From an uncultured Altererythrobacter sp. (lineage in GTDB: Bacteria; Pseudomonadota; Alphaproteobacteria; Sphingomonadales; Sphingomonadaceae): 5,274 bases of DNA. This document shows, piece by piece, positions 1-5,274 of this stretch (position 1 is the stretch's first letter; each line of letters begins with the position of its first letter). The stretch covers positions 1 to 5,274 of the forward strand of contig CALLIO010000202.1 in the NCBI GenBank assembly GCA_938009055.1. The letters are read 5' to 3'. The notes under the pieces were generated by a model. The model made no database searches and was not told the origin of the DNA. It saw only the letters and a program-made list of their open reading frames with translations. Both the position numbers and the translations under genes were made by a program.

Positions 1-589
1 CGTTGCGGGCAATGTCGAGACAAGTCAGGCGGTGACCGATGCTCTGTTCGCAGCGCTCGGGCGGCTTGGCACCAGTCAGGGGACGATGAACAATCTGACT
101 TTCGGCAATGCGCGTCACCAATATTACGAGACGATCTGCTCGGGCGCACCCGCGGGCCGCAGCGCCGATGGCAGCGGATTTGACGGCGCGCACGGCGTCC
201 ACACCCATATGACCAACACGCGCATGACCGATCCCGAAGTGCTTGAGCAGCGCTATCCCGTCGTGCTCGATGAGTTTCGGATTGATTGCGGATCGGGCGG
301 CAAAGGTCGCTGGAACGCAGGCGATGGGGTGACGCGCCGCATCCGTTTCTTAGAACCCATGCAATGCTCGATTCTGTCCGATCACAGACGCATCGCGCCG
401 CTCGGGCTTGATGGCGGGAAGGATGGCCGCTTGGGACGCAATTGGGTAGAGCATGCAGACGGGCGCGTGCAGGATCTGACCGGTTGCGGTGAAGCGCAGG
501 TCGAGGCGGGCGCAAGCATTGTGATTCAGACGCCAACAGGGGGCGGGCTGGGGCCAGTATCCGAACGTGAGAATGGGCGCAAGAATTAG
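1..589 (+). CDS. Hydantoinase B / 5-oxoprolinase-type protein, C-terminal part (5' end outside window)
   Basis: The reading frame is open from base 2 and gives 195 residues before a TAG stop; the beginning lies outside the window. Family members hydrolyse cyclic amides such as hydantoins or 5-oxo-L-proline, usually using ATP together with a HyuA-type subunit or domain in the cytoplasm. The visible part carries hallmarks of the HyuB/OPLAH C-terminus: GNVETSQ close to the window edge, then GVHTHMTNTRMTDPE, a glycine-rich GSGGKGRWNAGDG stretch, FLEPM followed by SILSDHRR, GLDGGKDG, and a closing TPTGGGLG. The GTG at 32 is internal, because the conserved GNVETSQ motif lies upstream of it in the same frame. 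Whether this is a separate B subunit or the tail of a fused OPLAH-like protein of about 1,200 residues cannot be seen. The NRAMP-like gene follows after 9 bases, so the two are probably co-transcribed. The family is secure; the substrate (5-oxoproline, hydantoin or other) is inferred. Confidence 0.93.
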   Translation, partial: VAGNVETSQAVTDALFAALGRLGTSQGTMNNLTFGNARHQYYETICSGAPAGRSADGSGFDGAHGVHTHMTNTRMTDPEVLEQRYPVVLDEFRIDCGSGGKGRWNAGDGVTRRIRFLEPMQCSILSDHRRIAPLGLDGGKDGRLGRNWVEHADGRVQDLTGCGEAQVEAGASIVIQTPTGGGLGPVSERENGRKN

Positions 590-592
590 GGA
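588..592 (+). promoter_or_regulatory. Ribosome binding site of the NRAMP-like gene, overlapping the upstream stop codon
   Basis: AGGGA lies 6 bases before the ATG at 599. It shares its first two bases with the TAG stop of the hydantoinase B-type gene. This supports the ATG at 599 as start and suggests that translation of the two genes is coupled. Confidence 0.6.
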
Positions 593-598
593 CGAGCG

Positions 599-1810
599 AT
601 GATTGCAAGGCTTAAAAACATTGGCCCCGGCGCGGTTGTCACCGCTGCCTTCATCGGGCCGGGCACGGTTACAGCCTGCACGTTGGCGGGGGCGAATTTC
701 GGCTTTGCTCTGCTTTGGGCGCTGCTGTTCGCCACCATTGCCACGATCATCCTGCAAGAGATGTCAGCGCGCCTTGGCGTTGTGACGCAAAAAGGGCTGG
801 GCGAAACGCTGGCTGAGCTGTTCGCATCTTCAATCTTCAAATGGCCGCTGATCGTGCTCGTGGGCCTTGCGCTCTATATGGGAAATGCGGCCTATGAGGC
901 TGGCAATCTGTCCGGCGCGGCGCTGGGCATTGCTGCGATTGCGGGCGAGAGTGAGGCGGTCTTTACAAGCGCGGTCTTGCTGATCGCCCTGCTCGCAGCG
1001 GCACTGTTGCTTGCAGGAAGTTACCGGATGATCGAGCGGGTGCTGCTGCTGCTCGTCGCGTTGATGGCGCTGGCATTCCTCGCAACTTTTGCGATCGTGC
1101 GCCCCGATTTGGGGCCGCTTTTCGCTGGCATGTTCACACCGACAATTCCCGACGGAGCCTTGCTGACGGTGGTTGCGCTGATCGGGACCACAGTGGTGCC
1201 CTACAACCTCTTCCTTCACGCCAGCGCTGTGCGCAACAGATGGTCGGGGCCACAGGATTTGGCCGCAGCACGCGCTGACACGGCCATCACCATCGGCATC
1301 GGCGGATTGATCGCGATCCTGATTGCCTCCACGGCCGCTGCAAGCCTGTTTGCCGCCGGATTGGGTGCGGAGAGCGCAGCGGATATGGCCGCACAATTCG
1401 AGCCGCTGTTTGGCGCATCCTCGCAATATATCTTCGGCGCAGGGCTGTTCGCAGCCGGGTTGACCAGCGCGATCACCGCGCCGCTTGCAACCGGCTATGC
1501 GATGAGCGAAATTTTGGGGTTTGATGCAGGCACAAAATCGCGTGCTTTCCGGCTGATTGCCCTTAGCGTGATAGCGATTGGCGCGGGCCTGGCTTTGTCG
1601 GGTGTGAAGCCGGTTGAGATCATCCTCACCGCGCAATTTGCCAATGGCTTGCTATTGCCGATTATCGCCGCATTCCTGCTCTATGCGGTCAACAAGAGCG
1701 AAGTGCTGGGGCGCTACACCAATGGCTGGCTGGCCAATTGCGCTGGCTTTGCTGTTGTTCTGGTCGCCGCCGGATTGGGGTTACGGCTGATAGCCAAGGC
1801 CTTTGGTTAG
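599..1810 (+). CDS. NRAMP-family (SLC11-like) membrane transporter lacking the canonical metal-site residues
   Basis: This 403-residue, very hydrophobic inner-membrane protein has about 11 probable membrane segments, normal for the NRAMP family (LeuT-like fold). Family similarity is clearest in the first third: IGPG near residue 8, AGANFG at 30-35, LLWALLF at 38-44, and LQEMSARLG at 52-60. TM10 has QFANGLLLP at 346-354. In metal-transporting NRAMPs, TM1 carries DPGN and TM6 carries an MPH motif. Here the aligned positions read GPGT (20-23) and VPY (200-202), so the Asp, Asn and Met ligands are all absent. Classical Mn2+/Fe2+ transport is therefore doubtful. The start is the ATG 9 bases after the hydantoinase B-type gene, with AGGGA in front. 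An NRAMP-family gene (ycsG) also sits among 5-oxoprolinase genes in Bacillus subtilis, so uptake of 5-oxoproline or a related compound is a reasonable guess. Automatic annotation would probably call it a divalent metal transporter. The fold is confident; the substrate is unknown. Confidence 0.9.
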   Translation: MIARLKNIGPGAVVTAAFIGPGTVTACTLAGANFGFALLWALLFATIATIILQEMSARLGVVTQKGLGETLAELFASSIFKWPLIVLVGLALYMGNAAYEAGNLSGAALGIAAIAGESEAVFTSAVLLIALLAAALLLAGSYRMIERVLLLLVALMALAFLATFAIVRPDLGPLFAGMFTPTIPDGALLTVVALIGTTVVPYNLFLHASAVRNRWSGPQDLAAARADTAITIGIGGLIAILIASTAAASLFAAGLGAESAADMAAQFEPLFGASSQYIFGAGLFAAGLTSAITAPLATGYAMSEILGFDAGTKSRAFRLIALSVIAIGAGLALSGVKPVEIILTAQFANGLLLPIIAAFLLYAVNKSEVLGRYTNGWLANCAGFAVVLVAAGLGLRLIAKAFG

Positions 1811-2556
1811 GAAGCAAGTGATCCAAAAGCGATAGGGTCTTCCTCGTCATGCTCCCACGGCGGGGTGAAATCATGCAGCTTCTTCTCGCAATAGAGGCTG
1901 TAGAGCGCACTCGCGATCTCGTAATCCTCGATTTCGTCAATATCGACGCTCGCCATTTTTGACAGCGGATGCAGCAGCGGATCAGGCCCTAAGAAATATT
2001 CTCGCTCGAGAATCTGCGCGCGCGGTGCCATGTAGAGGCTGTTCGTCACTTTGAACCATTCGGGCAGATTTTGCGAAATCGTGTGGTTGCGCGTGGCCTC
2101 GTAATTAAGCGCACCGGCGCGCGACCAATAGTAATCCTTGGCTGGAACCACGCCGAGCAGCGAGTCCCTTGCCCCATCGAAAACCTGCGCGCGATAAGCA
2201 CTGAACGCCTCGTGATATTCCTGCGGCGACATCAGCGGGCACACCACTGTGGCCCAAGCGATATGTTCATGCGGAATTTCGCGGACGATGCCCGCAATAA
2301 CCTCGTTGAAGGGCGCAATGTGATCGAGCGAGAGATACATGGCGCGGTGGTGGCGCGAGACGCCAAAACGCTTGGCAAGGTCCAGAAACTCCTCATCTTC
2401 GCTGGAAAGATAGATGCGCGATGGTTCGATGACCTTGACCAATTGCGACAGCTTCCATTCGATCAGCGACGCTTCATTGCCAAAGGGCAGCAGGCATTTT
2501 TCGGCAATGCGCGAACTGCTGCGGCGGGCGGGAACGACAACGGCTAGATCAAGCAT
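1807..2556 (-). CDS. Cytidylyltransferase-like protein (NeuA/KdsB type, CMP-sugar activation)
   Basis: This 249-residue soluble protein resembles acylneuraminate/Kdo cytidylyltransferases, which join CTP and an acidic sugar to make a CMP-sugar for surface glycans. The N-terminal nucleotide-binding motif is present as VPARRSSSRIAEK (8-20), fitting the family pattern PAR..S.R...K. The Mg-binding region near the C-terminus is SVDIDEIEDYEIA (203-215), with Asp205 and Asp207 and the usual ED pair. TNSLYMA (171-177) fits the family's NGAIYI-like strand. Two positions are unusual: the expected QPTSPL segment reads CPLMSP (106-111), and the residue after Lys20 is Cys rather than Asn. A hydrophilic tail of about 25 residues follows the fold. 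The start ATG is supported by AGGA 7 bases upstream on this strand. The gene lies 55 bases downstream of the putative glycosyltransferase gene, probably in one operon. Its TAA stop overlaps the TAG stop of the convergent NRAMP-like gene. The fold is likely; the sugar is unknown. Confidence 0.85.
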   Translation of the reverse strand: MLDLAVVVPARRSSSRIAEKCLLPFGNEASLIEWKLSQLVKVIEPSRIYLSSEDEEFLDLAKRFGVSRHHRAMYLSLDHIAPFNEVIAGIVREIPHEHIAWATVVCPLMSPQEYHEAFSAYRAQVFDGARDSLLGVVPAKDYYWSRAGALNYEATRNHTISQNLPEWFKVTNSLYMAPRAQILEREYFLGPDPLLHPLSKMASVDIDEIEDYEIASALYSLYCEKKLHDFTPPWEHDEEDPIAFGSLAS

Positions 2557-2563
2557 GGCGGGG

Positions 2564-2567
2564 TCCT
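2564..2567 (-). promoter_or_regulatory. Ribosome binding site of the cytidylyltransferase gene
   Basis: Read on the minus strand, AGGA lies 7 bases before the ATG at 2556-2554. The spacing is normal and supports this start, which also places the nucleotide-binding motif at residue 8, where it is expected. Confidence 0.5.
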
Positions 2568-2577
2568 AATGGGCGTT

Positions 2578-2603
2578 TGTTGAGTGGGGCTGTTGAGCGG
2601 GGT
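2578..2603. repeat. 13-base imperfect tandem repeat between the two minus-strand genes
   Basis: Bases 2578-2590 and 2591-2603 are two adjacent 13-base units, TGTTGAGTGGGGC and TGTTGAGCGGGGT, matching at 11 of 13 positions. They fill about half of the 55-base gap between the glycosyltransferase stop and the cytidylyltransferase start. No function is evident; a local slippage duplication is the simplest explanation. Confidence 0.6.
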
Positions 2604-2611
2604 TGCGGGTG

Positions 2612-3820
2612 TCATGCGGCTGCCTCCTCAAGTCGCGATTGGTAGCGCTCGATAATCTGGGTCCAGCGGTATTGGGGCGCGGATTGCACCGCCGCCTCGA
2701 TCAGATGTTCCGCAGAGAGGGAGGGGTCTGTCGGGTCGATCAGGCAATTGGTGAGGTGATAAAGAAACCACCGGCGCGCTTCTTTTGGGCAGGCGCTGCG
2801 CGCTGTGCCGCTGGCAATATCGGCGAGAAATTCAGGCAGAGCGTGATAGGCATTAACCCAGTCACCCGTCGCAAAGGAGGAATAGCGCATCATTGGCGTC
2901 CCAAGCGCGGCGCAGACAGACCAGCTCTTTGAATTGCCCACGATCATCCCGTCGCAATGGCGGGCAAGCTCAGCTGTTGTGCTGCCTGCTTCTTCGCCTT
3001 CGCCCAGCAATATCGCTTTGCCTTGCGAGGCCTCGATTGCCGCCTCGACTTCGGCAGTGTCGCCATAAAGCGAAGTGAGCGGATGGTTGGTGACGGCGAG
3101 AACGCAATCATCACTCAGCTGGCCAGTGATTTGCGCGATCATATCGGCATTGCTGGCGAAGCTGTGATGCGCGTTGAAGAAGTTCTCCTCATGCTCATAT
3201 TCAAGCGGCAGGCCAATAATTGCCTGATCGGTTGGTAAGCCATTCGCTTTGAGAAACGCATGGCGGCTTTGGCGCGCGCAGTCATCCTTCGCTTTGGGCC
3301 ATAGCGGTAGCGCCAGATCGTCGATCCTGCTTGCCTCGTTCGGGCTGAGATCAGGCAAAATGCCGTGATCGAACAGGGTCGGCGCGAGCCACACGCATTC
3401 CGGCGCCGTTGGCAAGGGCGGCGCGGCTGCCTCCATGATGAAACGCACCGTGCCGGGAAAACGCCGAGGCGTTTTGATATCAGCGCTGCGGCAAAGAGTG
3501 AGATGCGGGTCGATCTGCCGAACAAGCTCGATCAAATCCTCTTGCCCGCTCGCATCAATGCGCAATTGGGGATGATCGGGCCCATCGAGAATATGCCAAA
3601 ACACATCGGGCAAATCAGCGATCAGCACGGTTTGGTCTGCGCCAATGCCGGTGTTTTTCCAAAGCGGCGGGATGAGCACATGCACCTCGTGCTCTTTTGC
3701 CATCGCGCGGATCAGATGGATGACGATATGGGTGAACCACCAGGGCGTCACCACGGGCAGGTAGAACAAAACGCGCAGTCGTTGCGCTTGGGGCGGTGTG
3801 GGGGCGGGGGCATGGACCAT
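2612..3820 (-). CDS. Putative GT-B-fold glycosyltransferase, capsule-polysaccharide-synthesis-like
   Basis: This 402-residue cytoplasmic protein has no signal peptide and no clear membrane helix. After a Pro-rich start (residues 1-11), the LRVLFYLPV strand (15-23), a helix around 29-43 and the HEVHVLIPP strand (44-52) look like the first Rossmann unit of a GT-B enzyme. The C-terminal half has a strand ending in NHPL (245-248), like the KPHP-type segment of capsule synthesis proteins. It also has a GNSKSWSVCAALGTPMM stretch (295-311), like the 'NSTVGLEALLLGKPV' element of those proteins that contacts the nucleotide-sugar. This resemblance is by eye and no acceptor can be named. The next gene, 55 bases on, encodes a CMP-sugar synthase-like protein, so a CMP-linked acidic sugar is a plausible donor. 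The ATG at 3820 is the only reasonable start: an in-frame stop lies 12 bases upstream of it, and the first strand begins at residue 15. Its ribosome binding site is weak. The protein might instead be a non-catalytic relative or a different nucleotide-sugar enzyme. Confidence 0.72.
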   Translation of the reverse strand: MVHAPAPTPPQAQRLRVLFYLPVVTPWWFTHIVIHLIRAMAKEHEVHVLIPPLWKNTGIGADQTVLIADLPDVFWHILDGPDHPQLRIDASGQEDLIELVRQIDPHLTLCRSADIKTPRRFPGTVRFIMEAAAPPLPTAPECVWLAPTLFDHGILPDLSPNEASRIDDLALPLWPKAKDDCARQSRHAFLKANGLPTDQAIIGLPLEYEHEENFFNAHHSFASNADMIAQITGQLSDDCVLAVTNHPLTSLYGDTAEVEAAIEASQGKAILLGEGEEAGSTTAELARHCDGMIVGNSKSWSVCAALGTPMMRYSSFATGDWVNAYHALPEFLADIASGTARSACPKEARRWFLYHLTNCLIDPTDPSLSAEHLIEAAVQSAPQYRWTQIIERYQSRLEEAAA

Positions 3821-3851
3821 TGCCAGCTTGGCTCAGCAAGCCGCGTGCCAA

Positions 3852-3869
3852 TGCGCTGCTTTTAGCGCA
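3852..3869. repeat. Inverted repeat with 6-base arms (TGCGCT / AGCGCA)
   Basis: Arms at 3852-3857 and 3864-3869 are perfectly complementary around a 6-base spacer, GCTTTT. The repeat lies 32 bases upstream of the minus-strand glycosyltransferase start. It could be an operator or a short hairpin in that gene's leader. It has no U-tract typical of an intrinsic terminator in either direction. Function is unknown. Confidence 0.4.
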
Positions 3870-3957
3870 AACTAAGGAGCACTACGCAGGAGGGGCGCGG
3901 CGCAAACCTGCATTACTTCGCCGACCGGCAAAACATTGCCGTTATCGCGCGGGCGCA

Positions 3958-3986
3958 TTGACGCTTGGGCGCAGCTTCGCCAATTT
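3958..3986 (+). promoter_or_regulatory. Weak candidate promoter for the formaldehyde dehydrogenase operon
   Basis: TTGACG (3958-3963) is a good -35 match. At 17 bases' distance the -10 position reads CAATTT (3981-3986), which matches TATAAT poorly. The palindrome at 3978-3990 covers this -10 position, so it could block polymerase if it binds a repressor. Alphaproteobacterial promoters often deviate from the E. coli consensus, so this is only a candidate. Confidence 0.22.
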
Positions 3987-3990
3987 GGCG
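3978..3990. promoter_or_regulatory. Perfect palindrome CGCCAA-T-TTGGCG, candidate operator
   Basis: Two perfect 6-base arms flank one central T, ending 6 bases before the AGGAGA ribosome binding site of the class III alcohol dehydrogenase gene. Its position between a TTGACG hexamer and the ribosome binding site suits a repressor site or a small leader hairpin. In a GC-rich genome a 12-base match can arise by chance. No known regulator motif was recognised. Confidence 0.35.
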
Positions 3991-3996
3991 CGCAAC

Positions 3997-4002
3997 AGGA
4001 GA
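3997..4002 (+). promoter_or_regulatory. Ribosome binding site that fixes the alcohol dehydrogenase start
   Basis: AGGAGA lies 7 bases before the ATG at 4010. This decides between that ATG and a longer in-frame reading from 3965, which would add 15 residues not expected in the family and would place the ribosome site inside the gene. Confidence 0.75.
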
Positions 4003-4009
4003 CAACCAC

Positions 4010-5116
4010 ATGAAAACCCGCGCCGCCGTAGCCTTCGAAGCGAAGCAACCGCTCGAGATTGTCGAGCTTGATCTGGAAGGGCCGCGGCCAGGCGAAGTGC
4101 TGGTCGAGATTATGGCGACCGGCATTTGCCACACTGATGCCTACACTTTGGACGGGCTCGATAGCGAAGGCATCTTCCCCAGCGTGTTGGGCCATGAAGG
4201 GGCAGGCGTGGTCCGCGAAGTGGGCGCAGGCGTGACTTCGGTCGCGCCTGATGATCACGTGATCCCGCTCTACACGCCCGAATGCCGCCAGTGCAAAATG
4301 TGCCTGTCGGGCAAGACCAATCTGTGCAGCGCGATCCGCGAGACGCAGGGCAAAGGGCTGATGCCCGATGGCACGAGCCGCATGTCTTACAAAGGCGAGA
4401 CGATTTACCACTATATGGGCTGCTCGACCTTCTCGAACTTCATCGTCCTGCCTGAAATTGCCGTCGCAAAGATCCGCACCGACGCGCCCTTTGACACCAG
4501 CTGCTATGTTGGCTGCGGGGTGACCACAGGGGTGGGCGCAGTGACCAATACGGCCAAGGTTCAGCCCGGTGACAATGTCGTGGTGTTCGGCCTTGGCGGG
4601 ATCGGACTTAACGTGATTCAGGGCGCGAAGATGGCGGGCGCTGACCGGATCGTGGGCGTCGATATCAACCCGTCAAAGCGGGAATGGGGCGAGAAGTTCG
4701 GCATGACCGACTTTGTGAACCCGAAAGAGACTTCCGATGTGGTCGCGCACCTGGTGGAATTGCTCGATGGCGGCGCGGATTATTCCTTCGATTGCACCGG
4801 GAACACCGATGTTATGAGCGATGCGCTGGAATGCTGCCACAAAGGGTGGGGCACTTCGATCATCATCGGCGTGGCGGAAGCGGGCAAAGAGATTGCCACG
4901 CGCCCGTTTCAGCTCGTTACGGGCCGCAATTGGCGCGGCACAGCCTTTGGCGGCGCAAAGGGACGCACTGATGTGCCCAAGATTGTCGATTGGTATATGA
5001 ACGGCAAGATCGCGATTGATCCGATGATTACGCATCGGCTTTCGCTGGAGGAAATCAACCAAGGTTTCGACCTGATGCATGCCGGTGAAAGCATCCGATC
5101 CGTGGTGGTTTACTGA
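4010..5116 (+). CDS. frmA: S-(hydroxymethyl)glutathione dehydrogenase / class III alcohol dehydrogenase
   Basis: This 368-residue cytoplasmic zinc enzyme oxidises S-hydroxymethylglutathione (formaldehyde plus glutathione) to S-formylglutathione with NAD+. It usually also reduces S-nitrosoglutathione. All key residues are visible. Catalytic zinc is held by Cys40 in GICHTD, His62-Glu63 in GHEGAG and Cys169 in VGCGVTTG. The structural zinc loop has Cys92, 95, 98 and 106 in CRQCKMCLSGKTNLC. Arg110 (in AIRETQGKG) fits the class III arginine that binds the glutathione carboxylate, which separates it from ordinary ethanol dehydrogenases. The NAD site is GLGGIG (194-199), with Asp218 in VGVDINPSK binding the adenosine ribose. 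The length is normal for the class and the protein ends intact in SIRSVVVY. The start is the ATG preceded by AGGAGA. Its TGA stop shares one base with the ATG of a cupin gene, so the two are translated together. The next pathway enzyme, S-formylglutathione hydrolase, is not in the window and may lie beyond the cupin gene. An equally used symbol is adhC. Confidence 0.98.
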   Translation: MKTRAAVAFEAKQPLEIVELDLEGPRPGEVLVEIMATGICHTDAYTLDGLDSEGIFPSVLGHEGAGVVREVGAGVTSVAPDDHVIPLYTPECRQCKMCLSGKTNLCSAIRETQGKGLMPDGTSRMSYKGETIYHYMGCSTFSNFIVLPEIAVAKIRTDAPFDTSCYVGCGVTTGVGAVTNTAKVQPGDNVVVFGLGGIGLNVIQGAKMAGADRIVGVDINPSKREWGEKFGMTDFVNPKETSDVVAHLVELLDGGADYSFDCTGNTDVMSDALECCHKGWGTSIIIGVAEAGKEIATRPFQLVTGRNWRGTAFGGAKGRTDVPKIVDWYMNGKIAIDPMITHRLSLEEINQGFDLMHAGESIRSVVVY

Positions 5117-5274
5117 TGGCGAAGAACGCTCCGACCAAAGTCAATCTGGCTGAGAAGTTTGAGCTTTTCAGCGATGTTTGGGCGCCGCGTATTGTGGCCC
5201 ATTACAATGGTCATGAAGTGCGCATCGCCCGAGCAGAAGGCGAATTTCCATGGCATTCCCATCCTGAGAATGAT
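5116..5274 (+). CDS. Cupin-domain protein, N-terminal part (3' end outside window)
   Basis: The frame opens with ATG overlapping the TGA stop of the dehydrogenase gene (TGATG) and stays open for 53 codons to the window end. The peptide begins MAKNAPTKVNLAEKF and reaches VRIARAEGEFPWHSHPEND. This matches the start of small single-domain cupins, where an acidic/glycine strand leads into the metal-binding HxH...E motif; here the visible His pair is in WHSHPEND. The rest of the metal site lies outside. Such cupins are typically about 110-120 residues. With no strong ribosome site of its own, it probably depends on termination of the upstream gene. A link to formaldehyde metabolism is suggested only by this coupling. 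Its activity is unknown. Confidence 0.85.
   Translation, partial: MAKNAPTKVNLAEKFELFSDVWAPRIVAHYNGHEVRIARAEGEFPWHSHPEND

Larger units (their letters stand above)
3821..4009. other. Divergent intergenic region between the glycan pair and the formaldehyde operon
   Basis: These 189 bases separate divergent genes and should hold promoters for both directions. No convincing gene is inside. They contain an inverted repeat at 3852-3869, a perfect small palindrome at 3978-3990, and a weak promoter-like pair reading rightwards. An 8-base direct repeat, GCGCAAAC, occurs at 3865-3872 and 3900-3907. The SD-like AGGAGGGG near 3888-3895 has no start codon at a useful distance. No convincing leftward promoter was recognised. 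Confidence 0.6.

Noticed and set aside
830..1636. 268-codon open frame on the minus strand antisense to the NRAMP-like gene
   Set aside because: Its product is rich in Cys, Arg, Gln and His with no recognisable domain, as expected for the antisense shadow of a GC-rich hydrophobic coding region; the plus-strand protein is clearly real.
1795..1806. AAGGCCTT-centred palindrome at the end of the NRAMP-like gene as a terminator
   Set aside because: The perfect stem is only 4 bases with no loop, and no U-tract follows on either strand; it lies in coding sequence.
3851..3865. Tiny open frame ATG-CGC-TGC-TTT-TAG in the divergent intergenic region as a possible leader peptide
   Set aside because: Only four codons, no ribosome site, and it falls in the inverted repeat; nothing supports translation.
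3887..3895. Strong Shine-Dalgarno-like CAGGAGGGG in the intergenic region
   Set aside because: No ATG, GTG or TTG start with a usable open frame follows at a suitable distance.
3886..3911. GCAGG...CCTGC possible hairpin
   Set aside because: Five-base stem with a 16-base loop, within the range expected by chance in GC-rich DNA.
3965..4009. In-frame 15-residue N-terminal extension of the alcohol dehydrogenase
   Set aside because: AGGAGA at 3997-4002 with correct spacing points to the ATG at 4010, and the family begins with residues like MKTRAAVAF.
3872..4411. 179-codon minus-strand open frame across the intergenic region and the start of the dehydrogenase gene
   Set aside because: It overlaps the well-supported class III alcohol dehydrogenase in antisense, and its product shows no domain or ribosome site.

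Overview
The window reads as chromosome of a moderately GC-rich proteobacterium. The codon style, the class III alcohol dehydrogenase sequence and the gene mix suggest an alphaproteobacterium, perhaps a sphingomonad or Erythrobacteraceae relative. That placement is an impression from sequence style, not a search result. Coding density is high. Six protein genes are visible, two of them cut by the window edges. No RNA gene, insertion sequence or CRISPR array was seen.

Left block (1-1810, + strand): the C-terminal end of a hydantoinase B/5-oxoprolinase-type protein is followed after 9 bases by an NRAMP-fold membrane protein. The transporter lacks the TM1 Asp/Asn and TM6 Met that bind metal in true Mn/Fe NRAMP carriers. 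Bacillus subtilis also places an NRAMP-family gene (ycsG) beside 5-oxoprolinase genes. The pair may therefore be an uptake-plus-hydrolysis unit for 5-oxoproline or a related cyclic amide, rather than a metal importer with an unrelated neighbour.

Middle block (1807-3820, - strand): a two-gene operon is transcribed leftwards, first a GT-B-like putative glycosyltransferase and then a NeuA/KdsB-like cytidylyltransferase. It looks like a small CMP-sugar activation and transfer pair, with sugar and acceptor unknown. Its last stop codon overlaps the stop codon of the convergent NRAMP-like gene, so the two operons have no spacer between them.

Right block (3821-5274): a 189-base divergent intergenic region holds inverted repeats. 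It leads into a complete glutathione-dependent formaldehyde dehydrogenase (class III ADH) with all its zinc, NAD and glutathione-binding signatures. A cupin gene follows, joined to it by a TGATG stop/start overlap and cut by the window end. This block is probably a formaldehyde detoxification operon.
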